DNA from: Parasutterella secunda
GTDB taxonomy: Bacteria; Pseudomonadota; Gammaproteobacteria; Burkholderiales; Burkholderiaceae_F
NCBI RefSeq assembly: GCF_023336895.1
Contig: NZ_JAMBLT010000002.1
Span: forward strand, 124,001-188,000
Length of the DNA stretch: 64,000 bases
Direction: 5' to 3'
The translations under genes and the position numbers were made by a program. Positions 17,190 to 26,328 of this stretch are shown here, piece after piece; the stretch's first letter is position 1, and each line of letters begins with the position of its first letter. Below the pieces are notes generated by a model that saw nothing but the letters and a program-made list of their open reading frames with translations, had not been told where the DNA came from and ran no database searches.

Positions 17190-18437
17190 ATGAAATCTAT
17201 TCCACGCTGGTCCTCCACATTATTGCTCAAAGGTCTGTCTTTTCAACGTACCGCACTTGTTGTTGGTGCCAGGCAATGTGGTAAAACAACTCTCGTTCGC
17301 GACCTCTGCCCTATTGAGGCTGAGTACACAACACTGGATGACGAAGCAACGCTTTCTGCAGCTAAAGCCGATCCTCATTTTTTCCTTCGGCAAGCACAAG
17401 AAAATTGTTTAATCATTGACGAAATTCAGAAAGCTCCGACCTTAATAGCCGAGGTAAAACGCCGAGTCGATGGCAATAATCAACCGGGACAATTTATTTT
17501 GACAGGTTCGGCCGATTACAGAAAATTACCTTCCGGTGATCACGCTGACTCTTTAACCGGAAGGATTTTCGTTTTGCGCCTTCGCACTATGACTCAAGGG
17601 GAAATATTGGGTAAAAAGCCCCATTTCTTAGAAAAGGCCTTTAATGAAGAATTTCCCATAAGCCAAGATATTGAACCACGCAGCCGAGAACGTGTCTACG
17701 ATCTCGCAATCCGTGGAGGATACCCCCAAACGATTCTGCTCGATTGTGAACAACGTGCTTTGTACTTCCAAAGTTATATCCAATCACAACTACTCTATGA
17801 CTTAACCCGTCAATGGGATCTGAGACGCTACAAAGATTTAGCCAGCCTCTTACAAATCTTTGCTGTCTATTCGAGCAAGCCTCTGAACATTCAAGAAATC
17901 TGCAGAAAAATATCCGGAAATGCATTAACGGTTTCCTCGTATCTGAATGCACTTGAAGCTATGTATCTTATTGATGAACTGCCTGCTTGGGAATCTAAAG
18001 ACTACAAAATTGGCAGTAAAACGCCTAAAATTTTCCTAACCGACAGCGCGCTGATGGCTCATTTGCTCAACATCCACACAACGGATGACTTATTATGCAG
18101 CCAAGAAAAAATGGCCAATGAAGGGGGAAAACTGGTTGAAACATGGGCCTACACCCAATTGATCCCTGAAGTTGAACTTCATCCATTGTGGAGAATGCAT
18201 CACTTCCGAAATAAGAATAATCAGGAAATCGACTTTTTGATTACCGATGAGAAAAACCGAAAATTAGGGATTGAAATCAAAGCCGCCGAATCCATCAACA
18301 CAGACGACTTTAAACATCTTAAGTGGTTTTCCAAACGGGTTGATGACTTTAGAGGAATCGTTCTTTATGCAGGGAAAGACATTTTGAGTTTTGGCTCTCA
18401 ACTTTACGCAGTGCCATTTTCAGCTCTCTGGGCATAG
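17190..18437 (+). CDS. ATPase with AAA_14 and DUF4143 domains
   Basis: The 415-residue protein has an N-terminal P-loop domain and a C-terminal DUF4143 nuclease-like domain, a widespread but poorly understood family often found near toxin-antitoxin or defence genes. Walker A is GARQCGKTT (about residue 27), Walker B LIIDEIQ (about 78), and sensor LTGSADY. The DUF4143 domain starts near residue 200. Its core NNQEIDFLI...LGIEIKAA resembles a PD-(D/E)xK nuclease motif. It is convergent with the TOTE primase-helicase gene. A second intact copy lies at 21056-22399 and a decayed one at 58240-59432; the three are not close in sequence. Confidence 0.85.
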   Translation: MKSIPRWSSTLLLKGLSFQRTALVVGARQCGKTTLVRDLCPIEAEYTTLDDEATLSAAKADPHFFLRQAQENCLIIDEIQKAPTLIAEVKRRVDGNNQPGQFILTGSADYRKLPSGDHADSLTGRIFVLRLRTMTQGEILGKKPHFLEKAFNEEFPISQDIEPRSRERVYDLAIRGGYPQTILLDCEQRALYFQSYIQSQLLYDLTRQWDLRRYKDLASLLQIFAVYSSKPLNIQEICRKISGNALTVSSYLNALEAMYLIDELPAWESKDYKIGSKTPKIFLTDSALMAHLLNIHTTDDLLCSQEKMANEGGKLVETWAYTQLIPEVELHPLWRMHHFRNKNNQEIDFLITDEKNRKLGIEIKAAESINTDDFKHLKWFSKRVDDFRGIVLYAGKDILSFGSQLYAVPFSALWA

Positions 18438-18450
18438 CTTCATTTCGGCT

Positions 18451-18530
18451 CAAATCACATAATTAATCAAATTAATGTGATATCTATCACACTTTTCTAT
18501 ATTTTTTTTGTGATCAAAGGGAGCTATCCG
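18451..18530. repeat. CRP-like half-site array, left copy of a direct repeat
   Basis: This AT-rich stretch carries AAATCACA, a perfect CRP-consensus palindrome TGTGA-TATCTA-TCACA (18476-18491), then GTGATCAAA. The same order of elements recurs, in the same orientation, at 22455-22535. The left copy lies between two convergent genes, an unusual place for an activator site. Together the copies bracket the primase-helicase and ATPase pair. Confidence 0.6.
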
Positions 18531-18544
18531 ATAACGTATAAAAG

Positions 18545-20972
18545 TTAAATTAATCGACTCCCATCCTCTTTAAGGGACTGATAGCCAATCGCCCTATAAA
18601 CTTTTTCACGCTTTAAAAACATTTTTTCCAACCTTGGATCCTCTCTATCACGATAATCCACCACGCGAGCCTCTGTTTTTTGATCACATAAACGGTGCAA
18701 ACGCCCCACATATTGGATCAGAACGGAACGGTCAGAAACGGGCATTGTTAAAAAGAGCGTATCCAATTTCGCTTCGTCGAACCCTTCTCCGATTAATTTC
18801 CCCGTTGCCAATAAAACCGCTCCGCCAAGATCTTTGGAAAAGGCTTTGAACTTTGCCATTTCCCTTACTCGTTCCTTGGCTTTCATCGATCCGTGCAAAA
18901 CGGCTAATTGCTTTATTTTTGAAAGGCCCTGTTGAAGTATTTCCAAATGCTCACGACGCTCGGTAATGACCACGCAAAAGCGTCCCTCACGATAAGCTTC
19001 CAAGACATCATTAATAATGAACGCGTTTCGGTTTTGATCCAGGATTAACTCTATAAAAACGTCTTGAATTCTTGTCTTTCTTTGCTCACTCGAAACCAAA
19101 GCGGATTTAAAAGTTGTTGACCGAACACAAAGCCTATGCATAATCGGTTGGCTTTGATTCTCTTTTTTGTTATTTACCCGATAACGCACCGCTCCACATT
19201 GCATATAGACAATCGGTTGATGCCCGTCTCGGCGTCGGGGCGTTGCGGACAACCCCAAAACAAATCGAGCTGAATATCGTTTTAAGACGGATTCAAACTG
19301 TCTGGCTGCGGCGTGATGACACTCATCGACAATGATCATCCCGTAGCGACCCACCTCTTTTTGCCAGTCTTTTTGATTGGCTAGTGTTTGAACCATGGCA
19401 ATATCGACAATACCGGTCGGTTTTATTCTGCCAGCAGAAATGGTGCCGATTAAGTCACGAGGTAAATCCAAAAATATTTCAGCGCTCACACGCCACTGAT
19501 TAGCCAGCTCTTTGCGATTGGTGATAATCAAAGTCGACACTCCTCTTTGGGCCAAAGCATAAAGACCAATTACGGTCTTACCGAAACCCGTGGAGGCGCA
19601 TAACACGCCCATCTCATTTTTTAACAGTTGATTGGCAACCAACCTTTGCTTTGGTCTTAATGTTCCTTGAAAACTCACGTTTAAACGGGTACCGAGACTG
19701 CGTTTATCAAGAAGTTCATAGGCGATGCAATGATCATCTAAGAGACTAATGATTTTCTCTGAGAGCCCTCTGGGAATAAAAAGGTAGTTCCCCTTTTCTT
19801 CATAGCACGTGATAAACCGTGGGATATTGCGTGTTGAAAAACGCTTAGCCTGACGCTCAAAAAAGACCGGGTTGGGAAATGAGGCTAATTGGGTTAGTAC
19901 GGACTTAAACTTTGGAGAGAGTTCTCGCTTATCAAAATAAAGGCCATTGGCTAAAACAATCTTCAAAACTTGCTTTTGAGACTCGGCAAAGCGCTTGAAC
20001 TGATCATTGGGGGTTTCTGGCTCCCACGGCTTTATTTCAAAGGGCAGACTTCCATCTAAATCATCAATGGGCGATGTTGGGGTGATCGAATGGCTTTCGG
20101 TCTGCGCCAATTCGTCAATCACTCGATGAATGTCTGAGGCTGGAAGTTTCTGAATCGAAGCCAAATACTGCCACTGATCATCAATGGGGCAAAACTGACG
20201 GTCCACAAAAACACTATTGCCTTGATAACGAGGTTGCCTTTGCAGGGGCAACGCAATTAAATTCCCGAAGCCTCCCTCAGGCAACGTATCCTGATTTGGA
20301 ATCAAGCGATCAAACGAAGCCAATATGATGCCTGAATTTTCCGCCATCGTGGTTTCAAGCAATAACGTGGCCATTTTTCTAGCTACAGAGGCTTTCACAA
20401 AATCTTTAAAAAAGAACCAAACATGGGCACCATTACCCGATCGGCTTCGTTCCAAATAGGCCGGAACATGATAACGATCACAAACCGACAAAAAACTTAG
20501 TGACTCTGTTTGGTAATTATCTGAGTCAAAATCCACCACGAGGAGCTTACAGGTGTCATCAACCATTAAAGGATATAGTCCGGCGATAAAGTGTCTGCCC
20601 TTTTCGTCTTGACCTTGCAGATGCATTTTGATGGCTTTCAGATCCAATTTAGCGAAGACTCGATTGGGGCAATCTAAACAGCGAATTCTTCCCCTCTGAC
20701 ACAAATCGCTGTTATCTGCGTTGGCGCAAGCCGGCGTATAGCTAATTCTGTTGTATTTTTTTTGGTTGAAAACCCCTTGCGTAAACATCACGTCTGCCGA
20801 CAAAAAGATCATTAAAAAGTTGAAGCTTTTCTAGGGTAGAAAAGGAACTTGGCACCTCACTTTGAGACTCAGCGACCTTCAATTCATAGAGTTGCTGTAA
20901 TAGAAGCTTCTTTCTCTGTTCAATCGATCGAAGCTCAGCAACAATTGCACGAATCTTTTCGGTTAACGACAT
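18545..20972 (-). pseudogene. TOTE-type archaeo-eukaryotic primase / superfamily 2 helicase, split by a frameshift
   Basis: Two minus-strand frames make up one gene. Codons from 20972 give a coiled-coil N-terminus and LFVGRRDVYARGFQPKK. After a run of eight A at 20756-20763 the sense continues in the next frame (YNRISYTPACANAD) to 18545. Removing one A gives about 808 residues. The family is the primase of TOTE conflict systems: a Cys-rich segment (CQRGRIRCLDCPNR), catalytic DFDSDN, SGNGAHVWF, and GNLIALPLQ. A DEAD/DEAH-like helicase follows, with GFGKTVIG, VDECHH and QYVGRLHR. The gene could be inactive, phase-variable through slippage, or expressed by frameshifting. It is probably a defence or mobile-element conflict protein acting on nucleic acids. 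The gene downstream on the plus strand is convergent. Confidence 0.8.
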
Positions 20973-21055
20973 ATTGCACCGTCATCAGGCGTAGTAACCT
21001 GATGGTACCGCTTTTTGATCGTGACGAGAACTCTAAAAAATTCTGAACTCTGTCC

Positions 21056-22399
21056 TTAATGGGCAACTTGGTTACCTAACGCCATACCAATCAAACGATC
21101 CGTATGATCAGCCATAAACAAGGGAATATTTAAGACATCACCGTCAAGCTTTAAGTTATCCAGTGAAAATCGAATCCTTAGTTTGACTTGATCGGCAAAG
21201 AGCTCTTTATATTTCTTCAAGCTCCTACTCTTTGTATTGGTTTCAGCCTTCACTTCGACCGGGAAAATGTCGTTTTCTCGTTGAATCAAGAAATCCACCT
21301 CGTAAGGAGGATTCGTCTGACTCCAATAGCGAGGCTCTACTTCAAATTGAGTCACAAGTGTCTGCAAAACATAATTCTCGGTGAGAGCGCCCTTAAATTC
21401 CGTAAAAAGTCGATTGCCTTCACCAAAAGCGCTGGGAGCCAACTGAGACAAACGCCTCAGTAAACCAACATCTACAAGATAAATTTTGAAAGCGGAAAGA
21501 TCATCGTAAGCTGACAAGGGCAAACCAGGCGCTGTGCAACGATAAACTTTATGAACCAATCTGGCATCGACTAACCACTGAAGGGCGTCCTCATATTCGC
21601 GCGCCCGTGCACCTTCCTTCACAGCCTTATAAAGGAACTTTTTATTTTCTCTTGCAAGCTGAGAGGAAATCGATTTCCAAATCATCGATATCTTGGGAAG
21701 TTCACTCGCATTGGGATGTTTTCCAAAATCTCTCTCATACGCTTCAATAATCGCTGAGAGCGCTTCTTGCATAGCATTGACGTCCCGAGCTTCGGTCCAC
21801 ATTAAAACCGACTCCGGCATGCCACCCGTGACGTAATACATCTTGAGTTTCTCACCTAGGGGATTAAAAAAGGCTTCTGGAATCGGCTCAATGCTTTCAA
21901 CACTTTCCAAATAATGAACGAGATTCTCGTCACCATTGGCGAGTAAAAATTCTGTGAAGCTCATCGGGTCAATTTGCATAAAGTTGACCTTTCCCACTGG
22001 AAAAGATGATGGTTTTGCCAAGGCGATTCCTAAGAGAGAACCCGCGCAAGCGATGTGATAGTGCGGTGCGTTCTCACAAAAATACTTCAAAGAATTAATA
22101 ACTTCAGGGCAATCCTGTACTTCATCGAAAATAATTAAAGTTTTATCAGGTTCAATTTTCTGACTGCTTACAAGCATCAGATTTTGCAAAATCCGATTTA
22201 CGTCCTTGGTGAGTTGAAAAAACTGCTTAAATTCAGGATTTTCATCAAAATTGAAATAAGCGACACTATCGTAATAAAGACGTCCGAATTCTTTCAGAAT
22301 CCAAGTCTTTCCAACTTGGCGAACGCCTTTTAGGATCAACGGCTTGCGATATGGAGACTTTTTCCAAACGAGTAATTTATCCAAAATGAGTCGTTTCAT
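21056..22399 (-). CDS. ATPase with AAA_14 and DUF4143 domains (second copy)
   Basis: This 447-residue P-loop ATPase with a C-terminal DUF4143 domain starts at ATG 22399. I prefer it over 22420 because AAGGA lies eight bases upstream and it gives the usual MKRLILDKLLVWK start. Walker A is GVRQVGKTW (about residue 28), Walker B LIIFDEVQDCPE (about 88), and sensor ACAGSLLG. The C-terminal YEVDFLIQ...FPVEVKAE is a PD-(D/E)xK-like motif. It lies upstream of the primase-helicase on the same strand, 84 bases from it, and may be its partner. A CRP-like site array lies 55-140 bases upstream of the start. Confidence 0.87.
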   Translation of the reverse strand: MKRLILDKLLVWKKSPYRKPLILKGVRQVGKTWILKEFGRLYYDSVAYFNFDENPEFKQFFQLTKDVNRILQNLMLVSSQKIEPDKTLIIFDEVQDCPEVINSLKYFCENAPHYHIACAGSLLGIALAKPSSFPVGKVNFMQIDPMSFTEFLLANGDENLVHYLESVESIEPIPEAFFNPLGEKLKMYYVTGGMPESVLMWTEARDVNAMQEALSAIIEAYERDFGKHPNASELPKISMIWKSISSQLARENKKFLYKAVKEGARAREYEDALQWLVDARLVHKVYRCTAPGLPLSAYDDLSAFKIYLVDVGLLRRLSQLAPSAFGEGNRLFTEFKGALTENYVLQTLVTQFEVEPRYWSQTNPPYEVDFLIQRENDIFPVEVKAETNTKSRSLKKYKELFADQVKLRIRFSLDNLKLDGDVLNIPLFMADHTDRLIGMALGNQVAH

Positions 22400-22454
22400 G
22401 GATTTATTCCTTTTTAACATGCATAACTAGAAGCAATGATCTGTAATATTAATT

Positions 22455-22535
22455 GAAATCACACAATCATTCATAATTTCGTGAAATAAATCACACTTTT
22501 ATTTATTTTTAAGTGATCAAAACTTCTGTCTAGGG
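22455..22535. promoter_or_regulatory. CRP-like half-site array upstream of the ATPase gene, right copy
   Basis: AAATCACA, GTGA-AATAAA-TCACACTTTT and GTGATCAAA occur in the same order and spacing as at 18451-18530, roughly 70% identical over about 75 bases by eye. Here the array precedes a minus-strand gene start and could bind CRP/FNR-type or a dedicated regulator. The nearest regulator gene, LysR, is on the same strand and ends at 22679. Confidence 0.55.
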
Positions 22536-22678
22536 CTGTTTTATGTCTATAAGGCGATGAAAACCTTTCATAAATTTAACCAACTTTATTTGACAAACCT
22601 TCGGAGCGACCAAGAACAAGTCTGATGTTTATCTCAGATTCGCTTTAAGTAAGAAGCGTCAGAGCATTACGGTCGTTT

Positions 22679-23635
22679 CTACTTCAAACCTAACTTTTCA
22701 CAAAGTTCACCGCATAGCTGGAACTCTTCTTTTAAAGAATCCAGTAAAAACTGTTTAAATACTTGCACTCTTTGTAATTCGGCGGATTCCTTCCTGATAA
22801 AGAGGTAATAATCCAACGGTTGAAATTTCCAAAGCCCTGGAAGAGCAACCAATTCCCCTCTTTCAAGCTCTTTATAGCAATAGATAACGGGAATCCCATG
22901 ATGAATTCCTCCCCCTAAAAGAGCCGCCTCTTTAAGACTCGTTGGTGAAGAAAATGAAATTTTTTTGGCAAAGCGTAAAACAATATCGTGCTCACCGGTA
23001 TCCACAAAATAGTCCCCTGTATAAATCAAGGCATTATCTCTATCGAGCAAAATATGATTTTTTAAATCGCTTAATTTTTTTGGTGTTCCATATTTCTCAA
23101 GATAGGCCGGTGAAGCAACAGGCATACGAAGACACTCCCCTAAGCGATACTGAAATGCTCTATCCATTTCCGGATCAGGGCCATAACCGATTACCAAATC
23201 AAGCATATTCCCTTTTTGATAGAACTCTATGGGTGCCGGTTTTCTAAAATCCTGTGTCTGAATTTGGATGCCCGGGTATTTTTTGTTGAAATCCAAGTAG
23301 TGACGCAAAAGCAAGCGATCAAAAAATGATGGAGGTAAACCGCAACGAATCGGTCCTTGTAAAGTTTGATTCTGTGTTCCTCCTAAGATAACCAATTGAT
23401 CGTGCGCATCAATGATGTTTTGAGCCAATCTCACGGCACGCGTTCCGTACGTTGTCAATTTAATGGGATTTTGTCTCAAAAAAAGTTTTTGGCCCAAAGA
23501 TTTTTCCAGTGCTGTCAACGTTCGGGAGATATTGGAAGGCTCCATTTGACAGAGTTCAGAGGCCGCTGAAATAGAGCCCACCTGAATAACATCGAGAAAT
23601 ATGCGCCAGGCTTTTAAGTCATTGTGTCGCAACAT
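22679..23635 (-). CDS. LysR-family transcriptional regulator
   Basis: The 318-residue protein has the LysR winged helix-turn-helix at residues 4-62 (GSISAASELCQMEPSNISRTLTALE) and a periplasmic-binding-protein-like effector domain from about residue 90. GGGAGG precedes the ATG by seven bases. It lies downstream of, and on the same strand as, the asparaginase operon, with a terminator in between, so it is transcribed separately. Control of that operon is a reasonable guess but is not shown by the sequence. The HTH has Glu-Pro-Ser-Asn in place of the more usual Gln-Pro-Ala-Leu, a minor variation. Confidence 0.9.
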   Translation of the reverse strand: MLRHNDLKAWRIFLDVIQVGSISAASELCQMEPSNISRTLTALEKSLGQKLFLRQNPIKLTTYGTRAVRLAQNIIDAHDQLVILGGTQNQTLQGPIRCGLPPSFFDRLLLRHYLDFNKKYPGIQIQTQDFRKPAPIEFYQKGNMLDLVIGYGPDPEMDRAFQYRLGECLRMPVASPAYLEKYGTPKKLSDLKNHILLDRDNALIYTGDYFVDTGEHDIVLRFAKKISFSSPTSLKEAALLGGGIHHGIPVIYCYKELERGELVALPGLWKFQPLDYYLFIRKESAELQRVQVFKQFLLDSLKEEFQLCGELCEKLGLK

Positions 23636-23683
23636 ACCTCAACCTCCCGATTCAAAAGCTTTCAACTGAATTATTACATGCGT

Positions 23684-23711
23684 AAAAAGCGGGCACGATT
23701 AAATGCCCGCT
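23684..23711 (-). terminator. Rho-independent terminator of the asparaginase operon
   Basis: An 8-base stem AGCGGGCA (minus strand, near 23711) pairs with TGCCCGCT across an 8-base loop and is followed on the minus strand by TTTTTAC. It sits 12 bases past the asparaginase stop. Confidence 0.85.
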
Positions 23712-23722
23712 CCCAATTCGCA

Positions 23723-24769
23723 TTAATATTTTTCAAACATCTTTTCTATCACTTTTTTGTCCTGCGTCTTAGTCAGTGCCAACTGAAGAAGTATGCGTGA
23801 CTTTTGCGGATTAAGACTACCGGAACTAATGAATCCCGCCTTATCCCAATCAGGCTTACTCGTTGTAACGACCCCAGAGGGTACACGAGAAGCACGGACA
23901 ACAACGATTCCGTCCTTAACGGCTTTCTCAAGTGTTGGGAAAAGGTGCTTAGAAACCGTTCCGTTTCCGGTTCCGGCATTCACAATCCCCTTGGCTCCGG
24001 ATTCAATAGCGGCCTGAGCCAACACACCATCATCACCCAAGTGACTATAAATAATGTCAACCCTAGGCAATTTCTCGATTTTACTGACGTCAAATTCACT
24101 TTGAGCAGTATGAGGGCGCGTGGAGGATTTAAAATAGACCACCTTCCCTGCAGCGATTCGACCAATCGCTCCGGCGGTCGGTGCCTGGAAAGCGGATACT
24201 TCTGTCACATCCATTTTGGTTACATCACGGGCGTTATGAATTTCGTTATTCATGACGATCATGACACCCTTGCCAACACTTTGTGAATCAGCCGCGCAAC
24301 GCACAGCATCCAAAAGATTGGCCGGCCCGTCCGCACTGATAGCCGTAGCCGGACGCATGGCCCCTACCATTACGATAGGTTTAGTCGTTTTCGCCGTTAA
24401 GTTAAGAAACCATGCCGTTTCTTCTAACGTATCGGTTCCATGGGTAATCACAATGGCATCTGTTGAAGCATCAGCTGCCACCTCGTTGACCCGTTTTGCC
24501 AATGCCAAAATATTGTCATCCGTTAAATTACCGGACCCGATATTGAGAAACTGTTCGCCTTTTACATCAGCTACATTTTTGATTTCGGGCACCGCGGCAA
24601 TTAATGTTTCTACCCCTAATTGGCCGGCTTTGTAGCTTGCTTGAGTGGAAGAGGCCGCGGTTCCCGCAATCGTTCCACCAACAGCAAGAATTCTCACATT
24701 AGGCAAATCAGAGGCCCATGCAGTACCGATCACTGCGGTTAAGGCAATAACTGATAAAAGTTTTCTCAT
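23723..24769 (-). CDS. ansB: Type II (periplasmic) L-asparaginase
   Basis: It hydrolyses asparagine to aspartate and ammonia in the periplasm. A Sec signal peptide (MRKLLSVIALTAVIGTAWA) is followed by the conserved start VRILAVGGTIAG with the nucleophilic Thr, and by HGTDTLEETAWF with the second catalytic Thr-Asp pair. The segment DGPANLLDAV is also typical. The 348-residue length matches. It is the last gene of a DcuC / lyase / asparaginase operon, 15 bases after the lyase. Together they could turn asparagine into C4-dicarboxylates for fumarate respiration, as described for enteric AnsB under anaerobic growth. Confidence 0.94.
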   Translation of the reverse strand: MRKLLSVIALTAVIGTAWASDLPNVRILAVGGTIAGTAASSTQASYKAGQLGVETLIAAVPEIKNVADVKGEQFLNIGSGNLTDDNILALAKRVNEVAADASTDAIVITHGTDTLEETAWFLNLTAKTTKPIVMVGAMRPATAISADGPANLLDAVRCAADSQSVGKGVMIVMNNEIHNARDVTKMDVTEVSAFQAPTAGAIGRIAAGKVVYFKSSTRPHTAQSEFDVSKIEKLPRVDIIYSHLGDDGVLAQAAIESGAKGIVNAGTGNGTVSKHLFPTLEKAVKDGIVVVRASRVPSGVVTTSKPDWDKAGFISSGSLNPQKSRILLQLALTKTQDKKVIEKMFEKY

Positions 24770-24784
24770 GTCCCTTTCCTCTTT

Positions 24785-26299
24785 TTAGTGAGCTAACGTT
24801 TCTTTTATTAAAGCTTCCATCTTGGCTTTGGCAGCGCAAAGAGCGCTTTGACGCGTTGCCATTAGGGCCTCATCCGAAGCGATATGCTCGGCAATTTCCT
24901 CTAATTGCAACCCTTCCTGCCTATCTGATGTCCCACCGATGATATCTTTGGATTTCACATTAAGAACCGGATCCAAAGCCAAATCCACATCGTGTTGGGT
25001 TAGCTTTTCAAAACGAACGTTAAAGAGTTCATTGGCCATTTCATTGATCACGTCTGTGGTGATGGCATCCGCTTTCTTGTTGTGCTTGAGCATCCAATCC
25101 ACTACCATCGCCGTGATTTCATGAGCTTCTCTAAATGAAATCTCCTCAATGCGCACTAGTGTGTTGGCTAGTTCAGTAACTGTGCAGTAGTTCGTGCGAG
25201 CCGCCGCAAGCATTCTTTCTTTATTGACTTTGATATCTTTTAATGTCGCAATCATCAATTCCAACGCCGCATTCATTTGATCCAACGCCATCCACAAATT
25301 GGACACGGCCACACCGCTTAAGTCCAGGCAATAGGTATACGGCGTTGTTCGCATCGTACTGAGTGCTGCTACCAAATCTCCTTCGAGGCTCGCCGTTTTA
25401 CCTTTGATAAATTCAAGTGTCCAGGGGTTTTTCTTTTGCGGCATGATGGAAGAGCAAACCGCCACCGAGTCATCTACTTCCACATAACTAAAATCAGGCG
25501 TTGACCATACATATAGATCATTACTGAGACGGCAAAGCGTATTGCCGGCAATGGTTAAGGCGGAGAGAAATTCCAATACATAGTCGCGAGACGCCACGCA
25601 ATCGATAGAGTTTCTCACCGGGCGATCAAATCCCAATAAGTCACTCGTCATTTGCCGATCAATATTCCACGTACTGGATCCCATGGAAGTTCCGCCCAAC
25701 GGACACTCATTAATATGCTCATACAAATGATTTAATCGCTCGAAATCCCTTTGCAATCCATAAAGAATAGCTGTGCAGTAATGAGCAAAAGTGATGGGCT
25801 CTGAAGGCTGCAAATGGGTGTTGCCCGCCATCACCGCATCTTGTGTTCTTTCGGCGAGCGCATGAATCGTTTTACGTAACTCAATAAATTTTTGACAGAG
25901 TTCAAAATAGGCACGTCTTGCCACCATTCGGGTAACCGTTGATGTCATGTCATTTCTGGAACGGGCTGTGTGCTGTTGGCCACCCACTTGCAAGCCGACA
26001 CGGTCAATGAGGTAATGCTCTAAATTAAAGTACAAATCCTCTCGCTTTGGATCGATTTCAAAGGTGGGCGTATCCCCCATTGCTGCCAACTCTTCGTTGA
26101 CTTTTAAAATTTTCACACACGTTTCTTCCGAGATGATATTTTGTTTTCTGAGCATCAAAACATGCGCTCGATTAAGATCAACGTATGCCCAGAAAGTCCG
26201 CTTCGTCCCATCAAGAATATTAGGGGTAATGATATTTTTCACCACTTCGGGAGCGGGAGGCGTCTTCATCTTTCCACGACGATTTTCGTTTTTCAGCAT
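24785..26299 (-). CDS. Argininosuccinate-lyase-like member of the fumarase/aspartase superfamily
   Basis: Enzymes of this superfamily release fumarate by breaking a C-N or C-O bond. Signatures visible: HTARSRNDM (about residue 108), HLQPSEPITFAHY (about 155), and GSSIMPQKKNP (about 285), the mobile loop with the catalytic Ser. The 504-residue length exceeds classical ArgH (about 460), and the N-terminus (NIITPNILDGTKRTFWAYVDL) lacks the ArgH WGGRF start. It lies between a C4-dicarboxylate transporter and asparaginase, not among arginine genes. It may therefore be a catabolic lyase acting on an N-substituted aspartate (argininosuccinate, or EDDS-lyase-like) to feed fumarate. GGAGAG precedes the ATG. 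Confidence 0.8.
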   Translation of the reverse strand: MLKNENRRGKMKTPPAPEVVKNIITPNILDGTKRTFWAYVDLNRAHVLMLRKQNIISEETCVKILKVNEELAAMGDTPTFEIDPKREDLYFNLEHYLIDRVGLQVGGQQHTARSRNDMTSTVTRMVARRAYFELCQKFIELRKTIHALAERTQDAVMAGNTHLQPSEPITFAHYCTAILYGLQRDFERLNHLYEHINECPLGGTSMGSSTWNIDRQMTSDLLGFDRPVRNSIDCVASRDYVLEFLSALTIAGNTLCRLSNDLYVWSTPDFSYVEVDDSVAVCSSIMPQKKNPWTLEFIKGKTASLEGDLVAALSTMRTTPYTYCLDLSGVAVSNLWMALDQMNAALELMIATLKDIKVNKERMLAAARTNYCTVTELANTLVRIEEISFREAHEITAMVVDWMLKHNKKADAITTDVINEMANELFNVRFEKLTQHDVDLALDPVLNVKSKDIIGGTSDRQEGLQLEEIAEHIASDEALMATRQSALCAAKAKMEALIKETLAH

Positions 26300-26328
26300 T
26301 TTTTCTCTCCAGTCAATCCGATCACGTG

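Noticed and set aside
18451-18530. Array read as an intrinsic terminator for the two convergent genes
   Set aside because: It contains inverted repeats but no GC-rich stem, and a matching copy stands in a promoter position at 22.5 kb. Regulatory or repeat origin explains it better.
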